NCBI GenBank assembly: GCA_028023455.1
Contig: JAQFVV010013283.1
Span: forward strand, 1 to 64,000
Direction of reading: 5' to 3'
DNA: 64,000 bases
Source: Epiperipatus broadwayi
Taxonomy: Eukaryota > Onychophora > Udeonychophora > Euonychophora > Peripatidae
Shown: piece by piece, positions 23,494-34,740 of the stretch
Numbering within the stretch: position 1 is the stretch's first letter
Layout of the letters: each line of letters begins with the position of its first letter
Notes under the pieces: model-generated
What the model was told of the DNA's origin: nothing
What the model saw: only the letters and a program-made list of their open reading frames with translations
The model's database searches: none
Program-made: the position numbers and the translations under genes

Positions 23494-24349
23494 AATGTAA
23501 TGTTAACTACACTCAACTATTTTTTACATTCGACATAATGAGATTGAAATAGGAGTGAAACTTATAAAACGTCTTCAAATTTCAAACAAATTTACATTTT
23601 TCTTCCCCATGTAGTCGATCCAAACTAACTAGCTAACCATTCAATTACCGGTTAGCAAGTTAATCATTTTTAACTAAAGGATTGAAAAGAATGTCCTGCA
23701 ATGGAGTATTATTTAAAGACAGTTCTGCCATATCCTATCAGATTATATTATTTTTATTATTGTTTTATGAGGATCTCATGGATATATATAAAAGAGAATT
23801 TACTGAAGATAATTGGAAATAGATATATATTATGGGGGCAGGGGGATAGTAGTGATAAATCACATCATCAAATATTCAGAAAGGACAATAAATATTAAAA
23901 ATAAAATGTACTAGAAGACAAATTAATGAACCAATTTGAATAATGTTAAACTAAGACGAATTTATCAGTTGATTAAGAAACTGATTTTGTACTGTGGATT
24001 AAGAGTCGAAAAAAAAAAACATTAAGAAAACTAATAAAAAATTGGAAATATATGAATATAGAAGTTTTATTATATATTAATAAAAATATTTGTCATTCTT
24101 AGATCTATGTAATACTCCCCCCCCCATCCCCGGTGGTTTAGCATGCAATAGAATAATGGATTCTGGAGTTAAGATCCATAGATCATTCCTTTACTTCCAA
24201 TGCTCGAATCTTTTATAAACTCCCCAAACAATAAATCATCTTCAATATTTATATAGACCCAATAAACAAATGTAAGTAGTTTTTTTATATTTTTCCCCAC
24301 CAAAAGAAAAAGCAATCAGAAATTGTTGTGCGCAAAAGAATATTAAATT
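23494..24349. other. AT-rich spacer
   Basis: Filler with an A-run at 24009-24018 and a C-run at 24117-24125. No supported gene. Confidence 0.5.
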
Positions 24350-24372
24350 AAATGCTACTATGTATTTATTTA
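24350..24372. repeat. Target-site duplication, left copy (SINE at 24374)
   Basis: Identical to 24461-24483 including one extra A; flanks the SINE directly. Confidence 0.9.
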
Positions 24373-24373
24373 G

Positions 24374-24461
24374 TTAGCGTTGGTGGTCGAGTGGTCAGCA
24401 CAGCTGCATTACACGGGTTAGCGGGTTCGCTTCCCGGCCGATGTTATGACACATGAAAAAA
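24374..24461 (+). mobile_element. tRNA-Val-like SINE with 22 bp target duplication
   Basis: The insertion of about 88 bp starts at GTTAGCGTTGGTGGTCGAG and ends ATGACACATGAAAAAAA. The A box TGGTCGAGTGG and B box GGTTCGCTTCC are both good; part of the anticodon arm is deleted (CTGCATTACACGG). The flanks 24351-24372 and 24462-24483 are identical (start AATGCTACTATG, end TATTTATTTA), a perfect 22 bp target-site duplication that proves retroposition and defines the element's exact ends. Confidence 0.95.
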
Positions 24462-24483
24462 AATGCTACTATGTATTTATTTA

Positions 24484-25460
24484 AAATAAATAATTTATTA
24501 ATCATAATATTATTTAATTAAATAGAAAATCTCCAACTTAAGAAAGATTAATTTTAATTTGTATAATTAATCGGTTGAAAAAACATAATTTTCAAAGTTC
24601 ATTTAAATTTCATTTTTGAATTTCCACTACCGCCATCTTTTTTTTGTTTAAAAAAAAAAAACTGTTTAATCTGTCTTGTTTCTGAAACTTAACTTTCATA
24701 TAGCTTTTGTATCATTTGAATTAACCAGATTTTCCGATCTTTTTCATATTCTTTATTTTTCAATCCTATCTTGTCCAGCCATGATTTACGTTCGTTATGA
24801 AAGTTTGACTCATAAATTTTTATATTTTATCAAAGCGAAGATCACATTAATGTTTTAAATTAACGGTTATAAAATACAGCAGTTGTTATCTCGCAACATC
24901 AGTTCGCCGGCGCATTCTTATACTAGTTAGTAGAGAGGAATGTTTTATGGATTGCGAGAGAGTAAAAGCTCATTATGCGACGGTCGCTCACGACTGTAAT
25001 CATTGCCTCATATTACAGCCGACATAAAACCTAAATTTATGCAGATTTTGAAAAAAATGATTTGAACCATCTTTCTGTTATTCACGTAGATTTTATCTGG
25101 AAAAAAAAATTGAAGTTCGACTTAATCGTTTGCGAATGTTTAAAATTGATTAGTTAAATTATTAAAATAACGAGGGAACTGAGTTATTAACGAGTTATTA
25201 TTAAATTAGCAGATTAAACATCTATTGTAATAAGTGTGTTTGTGCCAACGATAATATTAACTACAATATTGACTTTAGCAATCATTTAAATAACGGCTGG
25301 TTATATAAAAACACACTATTGTTGTTTTTTTTTAATTTTTGAAACATAATGGCCAGTAATTAGACAGTCGTAATAATGGCATCGCCAGTAAATTAGCGGA
25401 TTAAACATCCATTATATTAATTACGTTGATACCAATGTCAATACTTACTATAATATTGAT
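24484..25460. other. Spacer with CpG-containing patch and a diverged tandem duplication
   Basis: 24880-25040 is richer in G+C and CpG (TCGCAACATCAGTTCGCCGG). 25203-25275 and 25391-25463 are diverged copies of one unit (ATTAGC(A/G)GATTAAACATC...ATATTGA(C/T)TT), about 188 bp apart. A third partial copy resumes after the palindrome at 25461-25693. No gene recognised. Confidence 0.5.
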
Positions 25461-25693
25461 TTAATGTAGGGAATTTGTACACACACTTTCAAGCTCCCTT
25501 CAGTTATCCACTGTATCTCATACAACCGATACACATGATGAACTGGACCAATTGATGAGTGCTGATTCAGCACGAAATGTGAATTTTGGAGATCATTTAT
25601 CTTTTTCACACGTGGGTGATCATGTGTATCGGTTGTATGAGATAGAGTGGATAGTTGAAGGGAGCTTGAAAGTCTGTGTTCAAATCCCCTATA
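25461..25693. repeat. Foldback family, compact palindrome
   Basis: Arms 25469-25534 and 25620-25690: CACTTTCAAGCTCCCTTCAG / CTGAAGGGAGCTTGAAAGT-type text (the right arm reads TTGAAGGG), and CATACAACCGATACACATGAT is mirrored. Between them is half of the family core (GGACCAATTGATGAGTGCTG). It is inserted in the second unit of a local tandem duplication. Confidence 0.85.
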
Positions 25694-25823
25694 TTATATC
25701 TAAACACTAGGTATATTAATTAAACTTGTTCTTAAATATTACAATATTGATTACAATAATGTATAATAATTGTGGATTGGTTATACAACAAATTACTACC
25801 ATTGTTTTCTTTTTTTAACTTTT

Positions 25824-25932
25824 TTTTTTTTCATATGACATAGCATCTGCCGCGACGCGAACCCACAACCGTCTGCAACCAACTACTTGCTTGCAAGGCG
25901 GCTGCGATGACCTCTCGGCTAACAACGCTTGA
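25824..25932 (-). mobile_element. tRNA-Val-like SINE (reverse) with 15 bp target duplication
   Basis: Minus strand AAGCGTTGTTAGCCGAGAGG, expanded anticodon/variable region (TTGCAAGCAAGTAGTTGGTTG), B box GGGTTCGCGTC, tail GATGCTATGTCATATGA plus A's. The flanks 25809-25823 and 25933-25947 both read CTTTTTTTAACTTTT. This duplication is low-complexity but exact. Confidence 0.9.
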
Positions 25933-25947
25933 CTTTTTTTAACTTTT

Positions 25948-28115
25948 AAAAATAGATCGTCCATTTTTTGTAAATAATCGTAATAATGTGAACAATATAA
26001 TAATTTTTCTTCTAATTTACTTATATTTCAGGAAGGGGGGAGGTATGATAGGGGAAGCGTTTATAAATGTAGTTTTATTACTGAGCGTTGTCAAGTCACA
26101 ACTGACTCCTGGGAATTATATGAATAATATTAATATTTTGACTGTTCATAAATTTCTTTAGTGGAGGAAACTAATTAAATGCACGGACTTAAAAGATGCA
26201 TTTGATGTGTAAACTGGAATCATTTATTCTCCAATTTTCAACTCCTGACACAACATTTAAATTTTGTCCTTGCTGTTCACAAGTATTTTACTAATAGAAT
26301 TATTCATTCATGCCTTTCTCTGATCAATTTACATCTAATAAGGATATTTCCCAGTATTTACCACTTGTGTCAATATTGTCTGTAAATAATCTGCACTAGA
26401 CTTCTTTCTGAAGAAAGAGGCCTAGAGCAAATTGGTATAACAATTCACTGATTTTTTTTTTAATAATGGCTTGAATGATTTTCAAAGGTTCGGTAACATT
26501 GAATATTAAATAATATTCAGTTTAGTAATGATCATTTTATACAGGTCAATATGTGCAACTCTCTAGATACAAATTACTTTCATCCATTCTCAAAGCTTTA
26601 CTATCAGCATGTTAAACAATTCAAAATACAGCAAAACTCTCCATATAGTAGTGCCATCTTGTGCTAACAAGAGCAATCAATAACAATTATTGTGCTAGTA
26701 TGAGATAGTGATCATGTGACTATCAGCATGTTCTGTGTTTTTCTATTAAAAGTTAAATCAAATCATAACTTAAAAAAACTACTTATTAACAAATTTGTTA
26801 ATAGAAGTTACTATGACCTATCATAAGAATTTGAATCATCGACACCATTCTTGGTGGTATAATTACTTTTTACCACACTTGGATGTATCTAATAAATATT
26901 ATTGCAGATAAGTTGATTTCATTGATCAAAGCAAGCCATCTGAAACTTTTTGTTTAATGTGTTACCCATCAAACAACTTACTCCAATTAAATTGTTAAAT
27001 ACATTATAATCTGAAAAGATCTTCAGACTTTATTCTAAAGCATGTTAATCTAATCCTTCAAAAAGTATTAAATCATTTGCAGTTGTCTCTAATAACAGTA
27101 TTTAATAACCCTCACCTACTATCACTTGCAGTATAGTATTGCTTTCTATTGCTAAAGTTTTATCCAGATTCCAAAATTTTTCTACTCACAGTTCTGTTAA
27201 AGTTTTATATTTAATTTCCTCCAAGATACTGCTTCTACTAAACAATATTTTACCTCTACGTTTAAGTTTAAATTTGATTTTAAACATGTCTTTTGAAATA
27301 AGTACGTAGAAGAATGTTTACACTAGATATATAAATACTTGTTCAATATCTTTTTTAAATCATCAATCAATCCCATTGGGCTGCTATGCAATTTTTTAAA
27401 ACATTTTGGTTTTTAAGTTTAAAGTCACACAAAAAATAAATGATACCACATAGAAAGTATTTAATAAATGAATCCATTAATAAATATGTCTCTCTGTATT
27501 CAGTTTTTTGGCCAAAGTCAGTTTAGATCATTAAGCAATGGATGCTACAACCTAGAGTTAATGAAAACAATACAATATCACATGACTCTATACTATTCCT
27601 GATCTCAGGATAAAGGTATTCCCTTTAGTTGTTAAAAATCTAAAAACACAATAAGGTGTAGAAACCGAACTGTTTTCAGTTCTATATGTCCATACGGGCA
27701 AATTGGCTTAGATTGAAAACATTTATATGGTTTTCAAATTGAACTAATAGCTTTACAGTAAAACAGAAAGGATAATTATGTCTGGCAGAGGAAAGGTGCA
27801 TTGGTGCTGACGTTAGTCTAAAATCCAAAGCTCCTCACTGATGAGAACCATAAGCTGGAAACTAATTCTGTGATAATGGATAGGACAGCAATTGAATAGG
27901 AATTTATTAAGCACTACCATTTGCATCTATTAATTACTAATGCACACACTAGATGGCATAGAAATGGTGAAGGAAAAAAAAGGATACTGCTGAAACAAGA
28001 GATAATGATCAACAATTATCACTGGCAATTGGTCTTTTATTTGATAATCTTGAATATCATTTACTAATTATCATCTTAATATTGAAATACAGCAATAATG
28101 TGTATACTTAACCTA
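25948..28115. other. AT-rich spacer with fragments of other repeats
   Basis: 26614-26720 (GCAAAACTCTCCATATAG...GATAGTGATCATGTGAC) is a single copy of the sequence that forms the palindrome at 52986-53292. At 27779 the text ATGTCTGGCAGAGGAAAGG could be the start of a histone H4 or H2A coding sequence but runs into a stop after ten codons. Otherwise nothing recognised. Confidence 0.45.
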
Positions 28116-28587
28116 GATGTAATTAAAAGAGATTTGTATCGAGACTTTCAAGCTCCCTGCAGTCATCCACTCTATCCATTATAACCAATACACATGATCA
28201 TGTATATATGAAAAAGATAAATGATCTCCAATATATGCATTTTGTTCTGAAGCAGCATTCACCAGTTGGTCCAGATCAACATTTCCCACACACATATATA
28301 ATCAGTGCTCAGTTTTATATTAAGATAATAAATCTACAAACTTTAACAAAAGCCTGCCCATTAAAGTTTATAGATTTTCTATCTCAATATAAAACCGAGC
28401 ACTGATTATATATATATGTGTGAAGGGGGATGATGATTCGGACCAACTGATGAGTGCTGGTTCAGCACAAAATATGTATATTGAAGATCATTTATCTTTT
28501 TCACATGGATGCGGTCATGTGTATTAGTTATATTGGGTAGAGTCTTATGAATGTAGGGAGCTTGAAAGCCTGAGTTCAACTTCCCTT
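28116..28587. repeat. Foldback family, 470 bp palindrome
   Basis: Left arm about 28116-28345 and right arm about 28346-28587 are inverses of each other: GACTTTCAAGCTCCCTGCAG / GAGCTTGAAAGCC, AAAAGATAAATGATCTCCAAT / GAAGATCATTTATCTTTTTC, CCAGTTGGTCCAGATCA / CGGACCAACTGATGAG, TATATAATCAGTGCTCAG / CGAGCACTGATTATATA. Almost no loop. The minus-strand frame at 28406-28597 is a by-product. Confidence 0.9.
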
Positions 28588-29060
28588 TAATTATCATCTT
28601 AAACTTGGAAATTAGCCGCTTAATATAAGTAAGAATAGTTTTGATGAAATTTACATCAGTTCTATCCTAGAACATTTTTGGGGAATTAAATAAATAAAAT
28701 AATAATAATAATTTGATTAATTTATAAGATGTCATATGATATTCTAGCATCTAAATAGCAGATTAAGCAAAACAGATTTGTTCAAGTATCAAAATTGAGT
28801 TGTTTTCCTTTTCCTCATTTGAGAATGGATCCAGGATCTCTTAAATTAGGCACTCTCTATTAGGCTAAAACATATTGTTTGAAGTAAGTCAAAATGTAAT
28901 CTAAAAATTAATATAGCTGTGATCATAGTAAATAAATCTCTTAAAAATTTCATTTCTTTCCACTTTCCACAATTGTTTTATTTAATTGTCTGATAGTTTT
29001 AACGGTCTAGCAGTCTTCTTTAGAGCTGCAAAATACAACTATATTTCTTTTTATTTGTTT
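28588..29060. other. AT-rich spacer
   Basis: Filler; (AAT)n-like run near 28700. Nothing recognised. Confidence 0.5.
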
Positions 29061-29592
29061 ATTTACAGAAACATAATGGATGAAATTAATAGAATTAAAC
29101 TTGTCTGGAGTGCTTTTGGTAGAAATAGCTTAATATTAAAAGGAAATATGCCTATGTGTTTGAAAAGGAAGTTTCTAATAAATGTATGTCACCAGTTCTT
29201 ACTTATAAATCTGATACTTGGACACTTAAAAGAAGAGCAAAGCAGAGACTTCAGACCACTCAATATATATTAGGAGTAACAAGAAGAGATTGAAAACTAA
29301 ATATATGGGTGAGGGAACAAACAGGTGTTTCTGACATTATTGAAAGAATTAAAAGAATGAAACGAAATTGGGCTGGGCATATTTCTAGAAAAGATAATAA
29401 GAGATGGACAGTTAAAATCTTAAACTATATGCTAAGAAATTGTAAAAGACCTAGAAAAAGACCACATGTGAGATAAATGTAGGTAATAAGGAAGTGTGCT
29501 GGTGTGATATGGAGAAGAGAGACTAGAGATCAAAAAAGGTGAATTGAACTTGTTGAGACAGTCACCCTGTAGTGGATTGATAATGATTGAAA
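29061..29592 (+). mobile_element. RTE-like LINE, 3' fragment
   Basis: Translated in shifting frames it reads NIMDEINRIKLVWSAFGR, NMPMCLKRK, then TKLGWA-type text, RPHVR-like text and finally the WRRE/W-x-E-type end and a TGATAATGATTG tail. This is the conserved C-terminal part of RTE-like LINE proteins (ID.RI.L.WAAFG, K..MP..LK...F, ....TW..RE.TGV.DI..RI....W.GH, R...RP..RW.D.I). It is full of stops. A second diverged copy of the same segment is in the 32.3-33.8 kb remnant. Confidence 0.8.
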
Positions 29593-30055
29593 ATTATGAA
29601 ATTGATGAGAAGCTATTTTGATATTTTTATATATCAAAAAAGAAATATTTTTTTTAAAAATTTATTTAATATAAACAATACAAAACGAATGAAAAGAGTA
29701 TTTAATATTTTAGAAAATTTTGATCATTTTGGAATACGTTACAGATTCTCAAACTATTGTTAATGGCACTATACTATCTTATTACTTGATGTTTAGTTTT
29801 ATAGTGTGATTGTTTTACAATATTTGTTAAACTATTCGTTTCTTTTTATTCTACAGTAAATAAGTATAGTTATCCAATATTTTGTTGACTTAGTGAATTC
29901 GGAGTATTATTTCTTAATAAAAGTTCAAAAGACTTATTATTAAAATTAAGAGTAAATTTTGCATGTTTAACTGTTAAATGAAATTAAAAAAAAAACATTT
30001 TCAAATTAGTTGTAATTATATAATAGACTATTTTTACAATCTCATATTAATGTCT
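29593..30055. other. AT-rich spacer
   Basis: Filler; no feature recognised. Confidence 0.5.
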
Positions 30056-30197
30056 TTAAAAAAATTCAAACTTTATTTAAACATTTCATATACATTCATC
30101 TGATAGTAATAACACACAAGTTAGTATATAACATGACATTTCAAATGGTATTCTCTCCTCTTCAGATATTGCTGGCCTATCTGTGACATTACTATCA

Positions 30198-30266
30198 TGA
30201 GAATCGAACCCAGGACTTTTAATTCATGAATATTAAATTTAAAGTGATACTTTAACCAACTAGTCT
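30198..30266 (-). other. tRNA-like fragment
   Basis: Minus strand: GACTAGTTGGTTAAAGTATC (A-box-like: TAGTTGGTTAAAG), an AT-rich middle with a long insertion, and CCTGGGTTCGATTCTCAT (good B box). It is too AT-rich and interrupted for a working tRNA. It is probably a tRNA-derived SINE head or pseudogene next to the Penelope terminus. Confidence 0.45.
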
Positions 30267-30960
30267 ATTCTATCAAAGACAACAGTCAGTAGAAATTTTG
30301 TATACATATCTATAAAGGTAATCCTGATTTATCCACTTTTCTCTTAAGGGCTAAATAAATGAGGAGTTGCCAGATATTATGAATTATCACCTTAAGTTCA
30401 CTTATGCAGTTATTTGTTATTAACATGTGGACACTACTTTAAATCTTCTTTTCTGTGCTTTGTTCTCCCTGTCCAATATTTTTTATTTTTCACAAAAAAA
30501 TATATGTTCAATGGTGTATACATAATAGGACACTTTTGATACATCATTTTTTTCCTTTGTAATCATCATTTTGCATATTTTTTAGTTATTTTTAATCAGG
30601 TGACTGATTTGACCAATGTACATTCTTCCACATTCTCATAGTACTTTGTAGATACAGTTTTTGTTTTTTCAGCATTGCAAGCTTAGGTTTTGTAGAAATT
30701 AAAGATTTCTATAGGGAGCTAAGGCTTTGGAAAGCTATCCTGATATCATATTGATGATAAATGATTTTTTTTAGTTTGTCTGCTATCATTGATATATATG
30801 AATACATTACAGTACCTGTAATTGTTTTTTGGTGTTTTTCTTTTTGTTATCTGGTTAATGTTTTCTTAATGATAACTGATGAATGACCATTCTTCATAAA
30901 AATTGTTCCATGTAGATCTTTTTCCAAATTACTAGTTTCTAAGCAAACATTTTTGTTCTT

Positions 30961-31206
30961 TTATGTTGTGATAGTATAAGTCCATATTTTGTGTTTTCTA
31001 TCATGATTGGATGAATATGCTAAGTATTTTTTTTTTATATATGTGGGTTTCCCATAAACTATAGTTTTGATTTTATTATGAGAAACTTTTGTCACAAGAA
31101 CACCTAAGAATGCTAATTTTTGTTCTTGTTTTGATTCTATAGTGAATTTAATTGAAGGGAACATGTGTCCAGAATGATTGTAATAGTGCTTCATGATGTG
31201 GACCAT
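30961..31206 (-). pseudogene. Penelope-like RT, thumb-side fragment
   Basis: 81 codons. The order IKFTIE, KLAFLGVLVTK, TIVYGKPTYIKKKYLAYSSNH is the FT.E.e....LpFLDv.v...........T.VyrKPT.Td.YL...S.H pattern after the RT catalytic box. L-G in place of L-D, and the loss of flanking frame, show decay. The upstream GSLLSSLIS motif lies in another frame at about 31280-31345. Confidence 0.8.
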
Positions 31207-31480
31207 AGTGATGCCAAACTTTTAAATGGATATGGGATACTATTTATGGCTGTGATTTTAACTTTTTCCATGTAAATATTGCTAATCAGGGATGACAGTA
31301 GTGAACCCATATCCATCCCACATTTTCGTTACAAGAATGTTATTGTTATGCAGAATGTTAAAAGTTTCATTATACTATCAATAGAAAGAATTGTTCTGAT
31401 TTTTAAGCTATTATTTTTATTCTTTTTCTTACAACAGACAATGTTTCATCACACTGTGCATTAATGAATAAACTCACCAT

Positions 31481-32339
31481 ATCAAAGCTTAGCAATATAC
31501 CAGTTCTTTCTATTTTATTTTCTTGTTTAATTTCATAAAGTTCTTATAATCGTTGACAGAGGACTGTATCTTATATGTCAAAGATCTAAGACTTACCTTG
31601 AGAAGAAAAAGTTTTGACAAGTAAATTTCTAGTAATGAGAATAGAACTTAATATAACAAGGCTCTTGTGGATAAAGATGTTGTATTTTTTTAAAAAAATG
31701 TTAGCAAAAGAAAAGAATAATAGAAAATAAAGATTAAAATAGCTATATTCATTAGATCAAGCAACAAATTAATGAATTATTAACATCGCAGACTTTTAGA
31801 ATTTGAAGAAAACTATCATCAATAGAAATATTCAATATATTCTTTAATTTGTTTTCCATTTAAATATCTATCATATATTTGTAATATAGTTTTGCTTTTC
31901 ATGTCTATACACACACACAATTTCTTTTAAAAAATTAATAATCATAATTACAACATATAAGCATTTTTATCAATAAAAATTAATCTACGTGTTTTTTTAA
32001 CTAAAAATAGAAAATAATTATTGATCTATTTTAAATATCAATTTTGTTTATATCTTAGCAAATATATAACAAAAGTGAATAATAAAATGTTTTATAATTT
32101 TTCATTTCATTTTTTAATTAATAAAAAACATTAGTTTGGTGTCTTAAATTAAACGTTTAAAAAAATTGCATTCATCTTTAAAAAAACCGACAAATTTGTT
32201 TAATTTTTTTTTTTCCGAAAGCAATTTTTTCTAATAAATTTTTGAATAAATATTCATTTTTAATCATATGTGTATTTTAATGCATATAAATATATATTCT
32301 TGCTATATGTTACAATAATTAGTAAATCACTAGAAACAA
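31481..32339. other. AT-rich spacer
   Basis: Filler. 31806-31862 repeats the text found at 33803-33853 (AATATTCAATATATTCTTTAA), so the RTE-containing interval contains a local duplication. Confidence 0.5.
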
Positions 32340-33850
32340 AAATTAGCAGATTTTGAATATTATTCAGATTTGAATGAAGTCAATAGGAAGATAACTGATA
32401 CCCTTTTAAAAACTACAACTAAGATTGCCAAAACAGAAAAACAACAATTGATCAATGAAATTTATACTGAGACTAGACAATTTATTAAGAAAATGATGAA
32501 AATATATAAAATCAATATATTAAGAAGGATTGAATATTTTGAAGATTGTAAAATGATGCGAAAGAATTGGTAATGAGATAAGAAAATATAATTGTGAACT
32601 AGCAAAGAAAGCTATAGAAGATTAAAAAACAACATCTTAGTATTGGTAGGAAACTTATTTTTGCAACAAGAAAAAAAGATGGAACTATTATTAAAAAGAG
32701 AGATGACATCATAAAATATAGAGAAGAATTTTATCAAGAATTATATAGCAATAAAGAAAAGTACCTCGTACAAGTACTATATCTTCTGAATTGCCTAGGA
32801 TTTTAAATGAAGTGAAACATACCATTACATTTACAAAGATGGAAAAAGCTCTCTGTAATGATGGAAATATAGTTGAAATCTTAAAAGAAATGAATGAAGA
32901 AAAAAATTTTTTTTTTGGCAAAGTTATATACCAAATGTCTAAATGATAAAGATGTACCAGGGGATTGAAAGAATGGAGTATTAATATTAATATTTTAAAA
33001 AGGTGATAAAGAAGATATTGGAAATTACAGACCTATCAGACTTTTACTATTTCTATATAAAATTTTTGCCAAAATAATTTCAACTCATCTACAGCAAATA
33101 GTATAGTCAATCATATCCAAATACTAAGAGAAGTTATAGAAAGAACCAATGAATATTAGTTACCATTATGCTTTGTATTTGTAGATTATGAAAAGGCATT
33201 TGATTCTATAAGCATTTCTTCAGTGATTTTAGCATTGGATCACCAGGATATAGACCCAAGATGTCATATTCTGAAGAATATTTATAAAAATTCAACAGCA
33301 ACAATAACATTACATAATGATACTAAAAAGATTAGCATTGAGAGAGGTGTATGACAGGGTGATTCCATAACTTCAAAACTTTTTACAGCAGTTTGGCAAA
33401 AAGTATTTTTGTGAATTAAAATGGAATAAAAGTAATTGAAGATTATTCAAGTCATCTAGATTTTACACATGATGTAGTTTTTGCGAATAATGTTTCAGAG
33501 CTTCAGGAAATGTTGCAAGAGTTATCAGATGAAAGTAAGAAAATAGTTCTAAAAGCAAATGTTAAAAACATTAAAGTAATGTTCAGTGAATTTTCTCAAA
33601 AGAAGAAAATAAAGATTGATAATGATAAGTTAGAAGAAATTAATAACTATATATATCTTGGTCAAATTATTACTACAGATAGAAACATAATGGATAAAAT
33701 TGATCGTAGAATTAAACTTGATTGGAGTGCTCTTGGTAGAAAAAACTTAATATTAAAAGAAAATATGCCAGTGTGTGTGTGTGTGAAAAGGAAGGGTTTT
33801 AATAAAACTACCATCAATAGGAATATTCAATATATTCTTTAATTTGTTTT
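32340..33850 (+). mobile_element. RTE-like LINE remnant
   Basis: Motifs in order on the + strand in shifting frames: KKRDDIIKYREEFYQELYS (about 32690), GDKEDIGNYRPIRLL (about 33005; N-Y-R-P-I-S), FVDYEKAFDSI (about 33177, catalytic F-x-D-x-x-K-A-F-D box), RGVXQGDSITSKLF (about 33343), then the frame 33510-33842 with KANVKNIKVMFSE, NNYIYLGQII and IDRRIKLDWSALGR. This is RT domain order as in RTE-clade LINEs. The FADD box is decayed (FTHDVVFANNV). Stops and frameshifts throughout. Confidence 0.85.
33510..33842 (+). pseudogene. RTE-like RT C-terminal domain fragment
   Basis: 110 codons, the longest surviving frame of the RTE remnant. It holds the L-K-x-N-x-x-K-T-K-V-M segment (KANVKNIKVMFSE, about residue 18), YIYLGQIITTDRNIMDKIDRRI (about 49-70) and LDWSALGR (about 72-79). 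It breaks at a CG/TG-rich insertion (TGTGTGTGTG, about 33773), which probably came from slippage. Confidence 0.8.
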
Positions 33851-33852
33851 CC

Positions 33853-33985
33853 AATGAATATTAGTTACCATTATGCTTTGGATTTGTAGATTATGAAAAG
33901 GCATTTGATTCTATAAGCATTTTTTCAGTGATTTTAGCATTGGATCACCAGGGTATAGACCGATCATGTCTAAATGTGAATAGAA
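33853..33985 (+). repeat. Duplicate of 33141-33275 (RTE RT palm)
   Basis: CCAATGAATATTAGTTACC through GATCACCAGG repeats the catalytic-box region of the RTE remnant almost exactly, about 710 bp downstream and in the same orientation. It is a local direct duplication, not an independent insertion. Confidence 0.85.
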
Positions 33986-34035
33986 GTTATAGAAAGAACC
34001 AATGAAGGTTTTAATAAATATGTGACTTAAGGTCT

Positions 34036-34740
34036 ATAATTAAATCTGATAGCCATCAATCTGCATCTCATAAAGTAGCTGCTTTAAGAAATTATTGTTA
34101 TAGAAATAAGAGATTAAATAATTCTATTGGGGTAGCTTTGTTTCAAAAAGATCAATTTTATAAAGATTATTTGAGTGTTGGCTACCCTGATAAATTTGTT
34201 AAAGTATTTTATTTAATAGTAATAATATTTATAATGATTGAAAGGATAAACTAAAATATGATTTTATTTCTTTGCCATTTAAATTGTCTTCTTATAGAAT
34301 TGTATGTAAAAATAATAATTTGTTTTGAAATAAGAAAATTGCTTGAAAAAAAGGTATTATTTTGAATAATTTATTAAATAATACAAAGAAATTTTTAAAT
34401 AAAATTGACTATTCCTGGAATAGTGTATATTATCCCTTGTTTTGTAAGAAGGTATATATTGGTCAGAGTACTTTGAGTTTAAATGAAAGAATAAATGTAC
34501 ATAAAAGTAGGGCTGGAAATAAATATCTTAGTTCTGCTTTATACATCCATGAAAAAGACACAGACCACACTATTAATTTTGAGGAAGCTAAGGTTGTCTT
34601 CTTTGAGGGAAATTAAATAAAAAGAATTAAAGAATCTTTATTATTAAAAATTTATGATTATGAAGCAATTACCTTATTTAAAAGTTCTTTTAATATTAAG
34701 GGTGTATGGGAGGTAAGTGAAATTGTGGGTAATGTTTAGT
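34036..34740 (+). mobile_element. Second Penelope-like lineage, C-terminal remnant
   Basis: Begins with SASHKVAALRNYCYRNKRL (the Penelope SHK.A.l....R segment) and GYPDKFVK, continues through stops to a GIY-YIG fragment (34362-34616), and then into AT-rich sequence. It is clearly different in sequence from the 22.5 and 55.9 kb Penelope-like family, so at least two lineages are present. Confidence 0.75.
34362..34616 (+). pseudogene. GIY-YIG endonuclease domain of a Penelope-like element
   Basis: 84 codons. NSVYYPLFCKKVYIGQSTLSLNERINVHKS is the nuclease signature: a Y-I-G core with an S/T-x-x-S-L-x-x-R loop (the conserved Arg) and a following H. Then come a S-A-L-Y-I-H-E-K segment and HTINFEEAKVV, matching the F-x-E metal-site region. 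The usual CPxxxC zinc motif before YIG is reduced to YPLFCKK. The start codon is not biological; the upstream frame is broken. Confidence 0.8.

Larger units (their letters stand above)
30056..31480 (-). mobile_element. Penelope-like element remnant with hammerhead-like 3' end
   Basis: Reading the minus strand, about 31345 downward gives MDMGSLLSSLISNIYMEKV, the Penelope RT motif around the G-x-x-M-G-S-P-L-S-P-L/I box. Then follow a degenerate YVDD region, the GHMFPSIKFTIESKQEQKLAFLGVLV stretch (30961-31206 frame) and the GKPTYIKKKYLAYSSNH motif (usually K-P-T-x-T-x-x-Y). Beyond it is unreadable 3' coding sequence. At 30131-30175 lies a decayed copy of the CUGAAGA...GAAAC segment seen in the inverted repeat at 58.56-59.07 kb, where an LTR-like Penelope terminus with a hammerhead motif is expected. 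No GIY-YIG domain was found. Confidence 0.7.

Noticed and set aside
28208-28597. Short frames on both strands
   Set aside because: Both fall inside a palindromic repeat and share its symmetric text; no domain.
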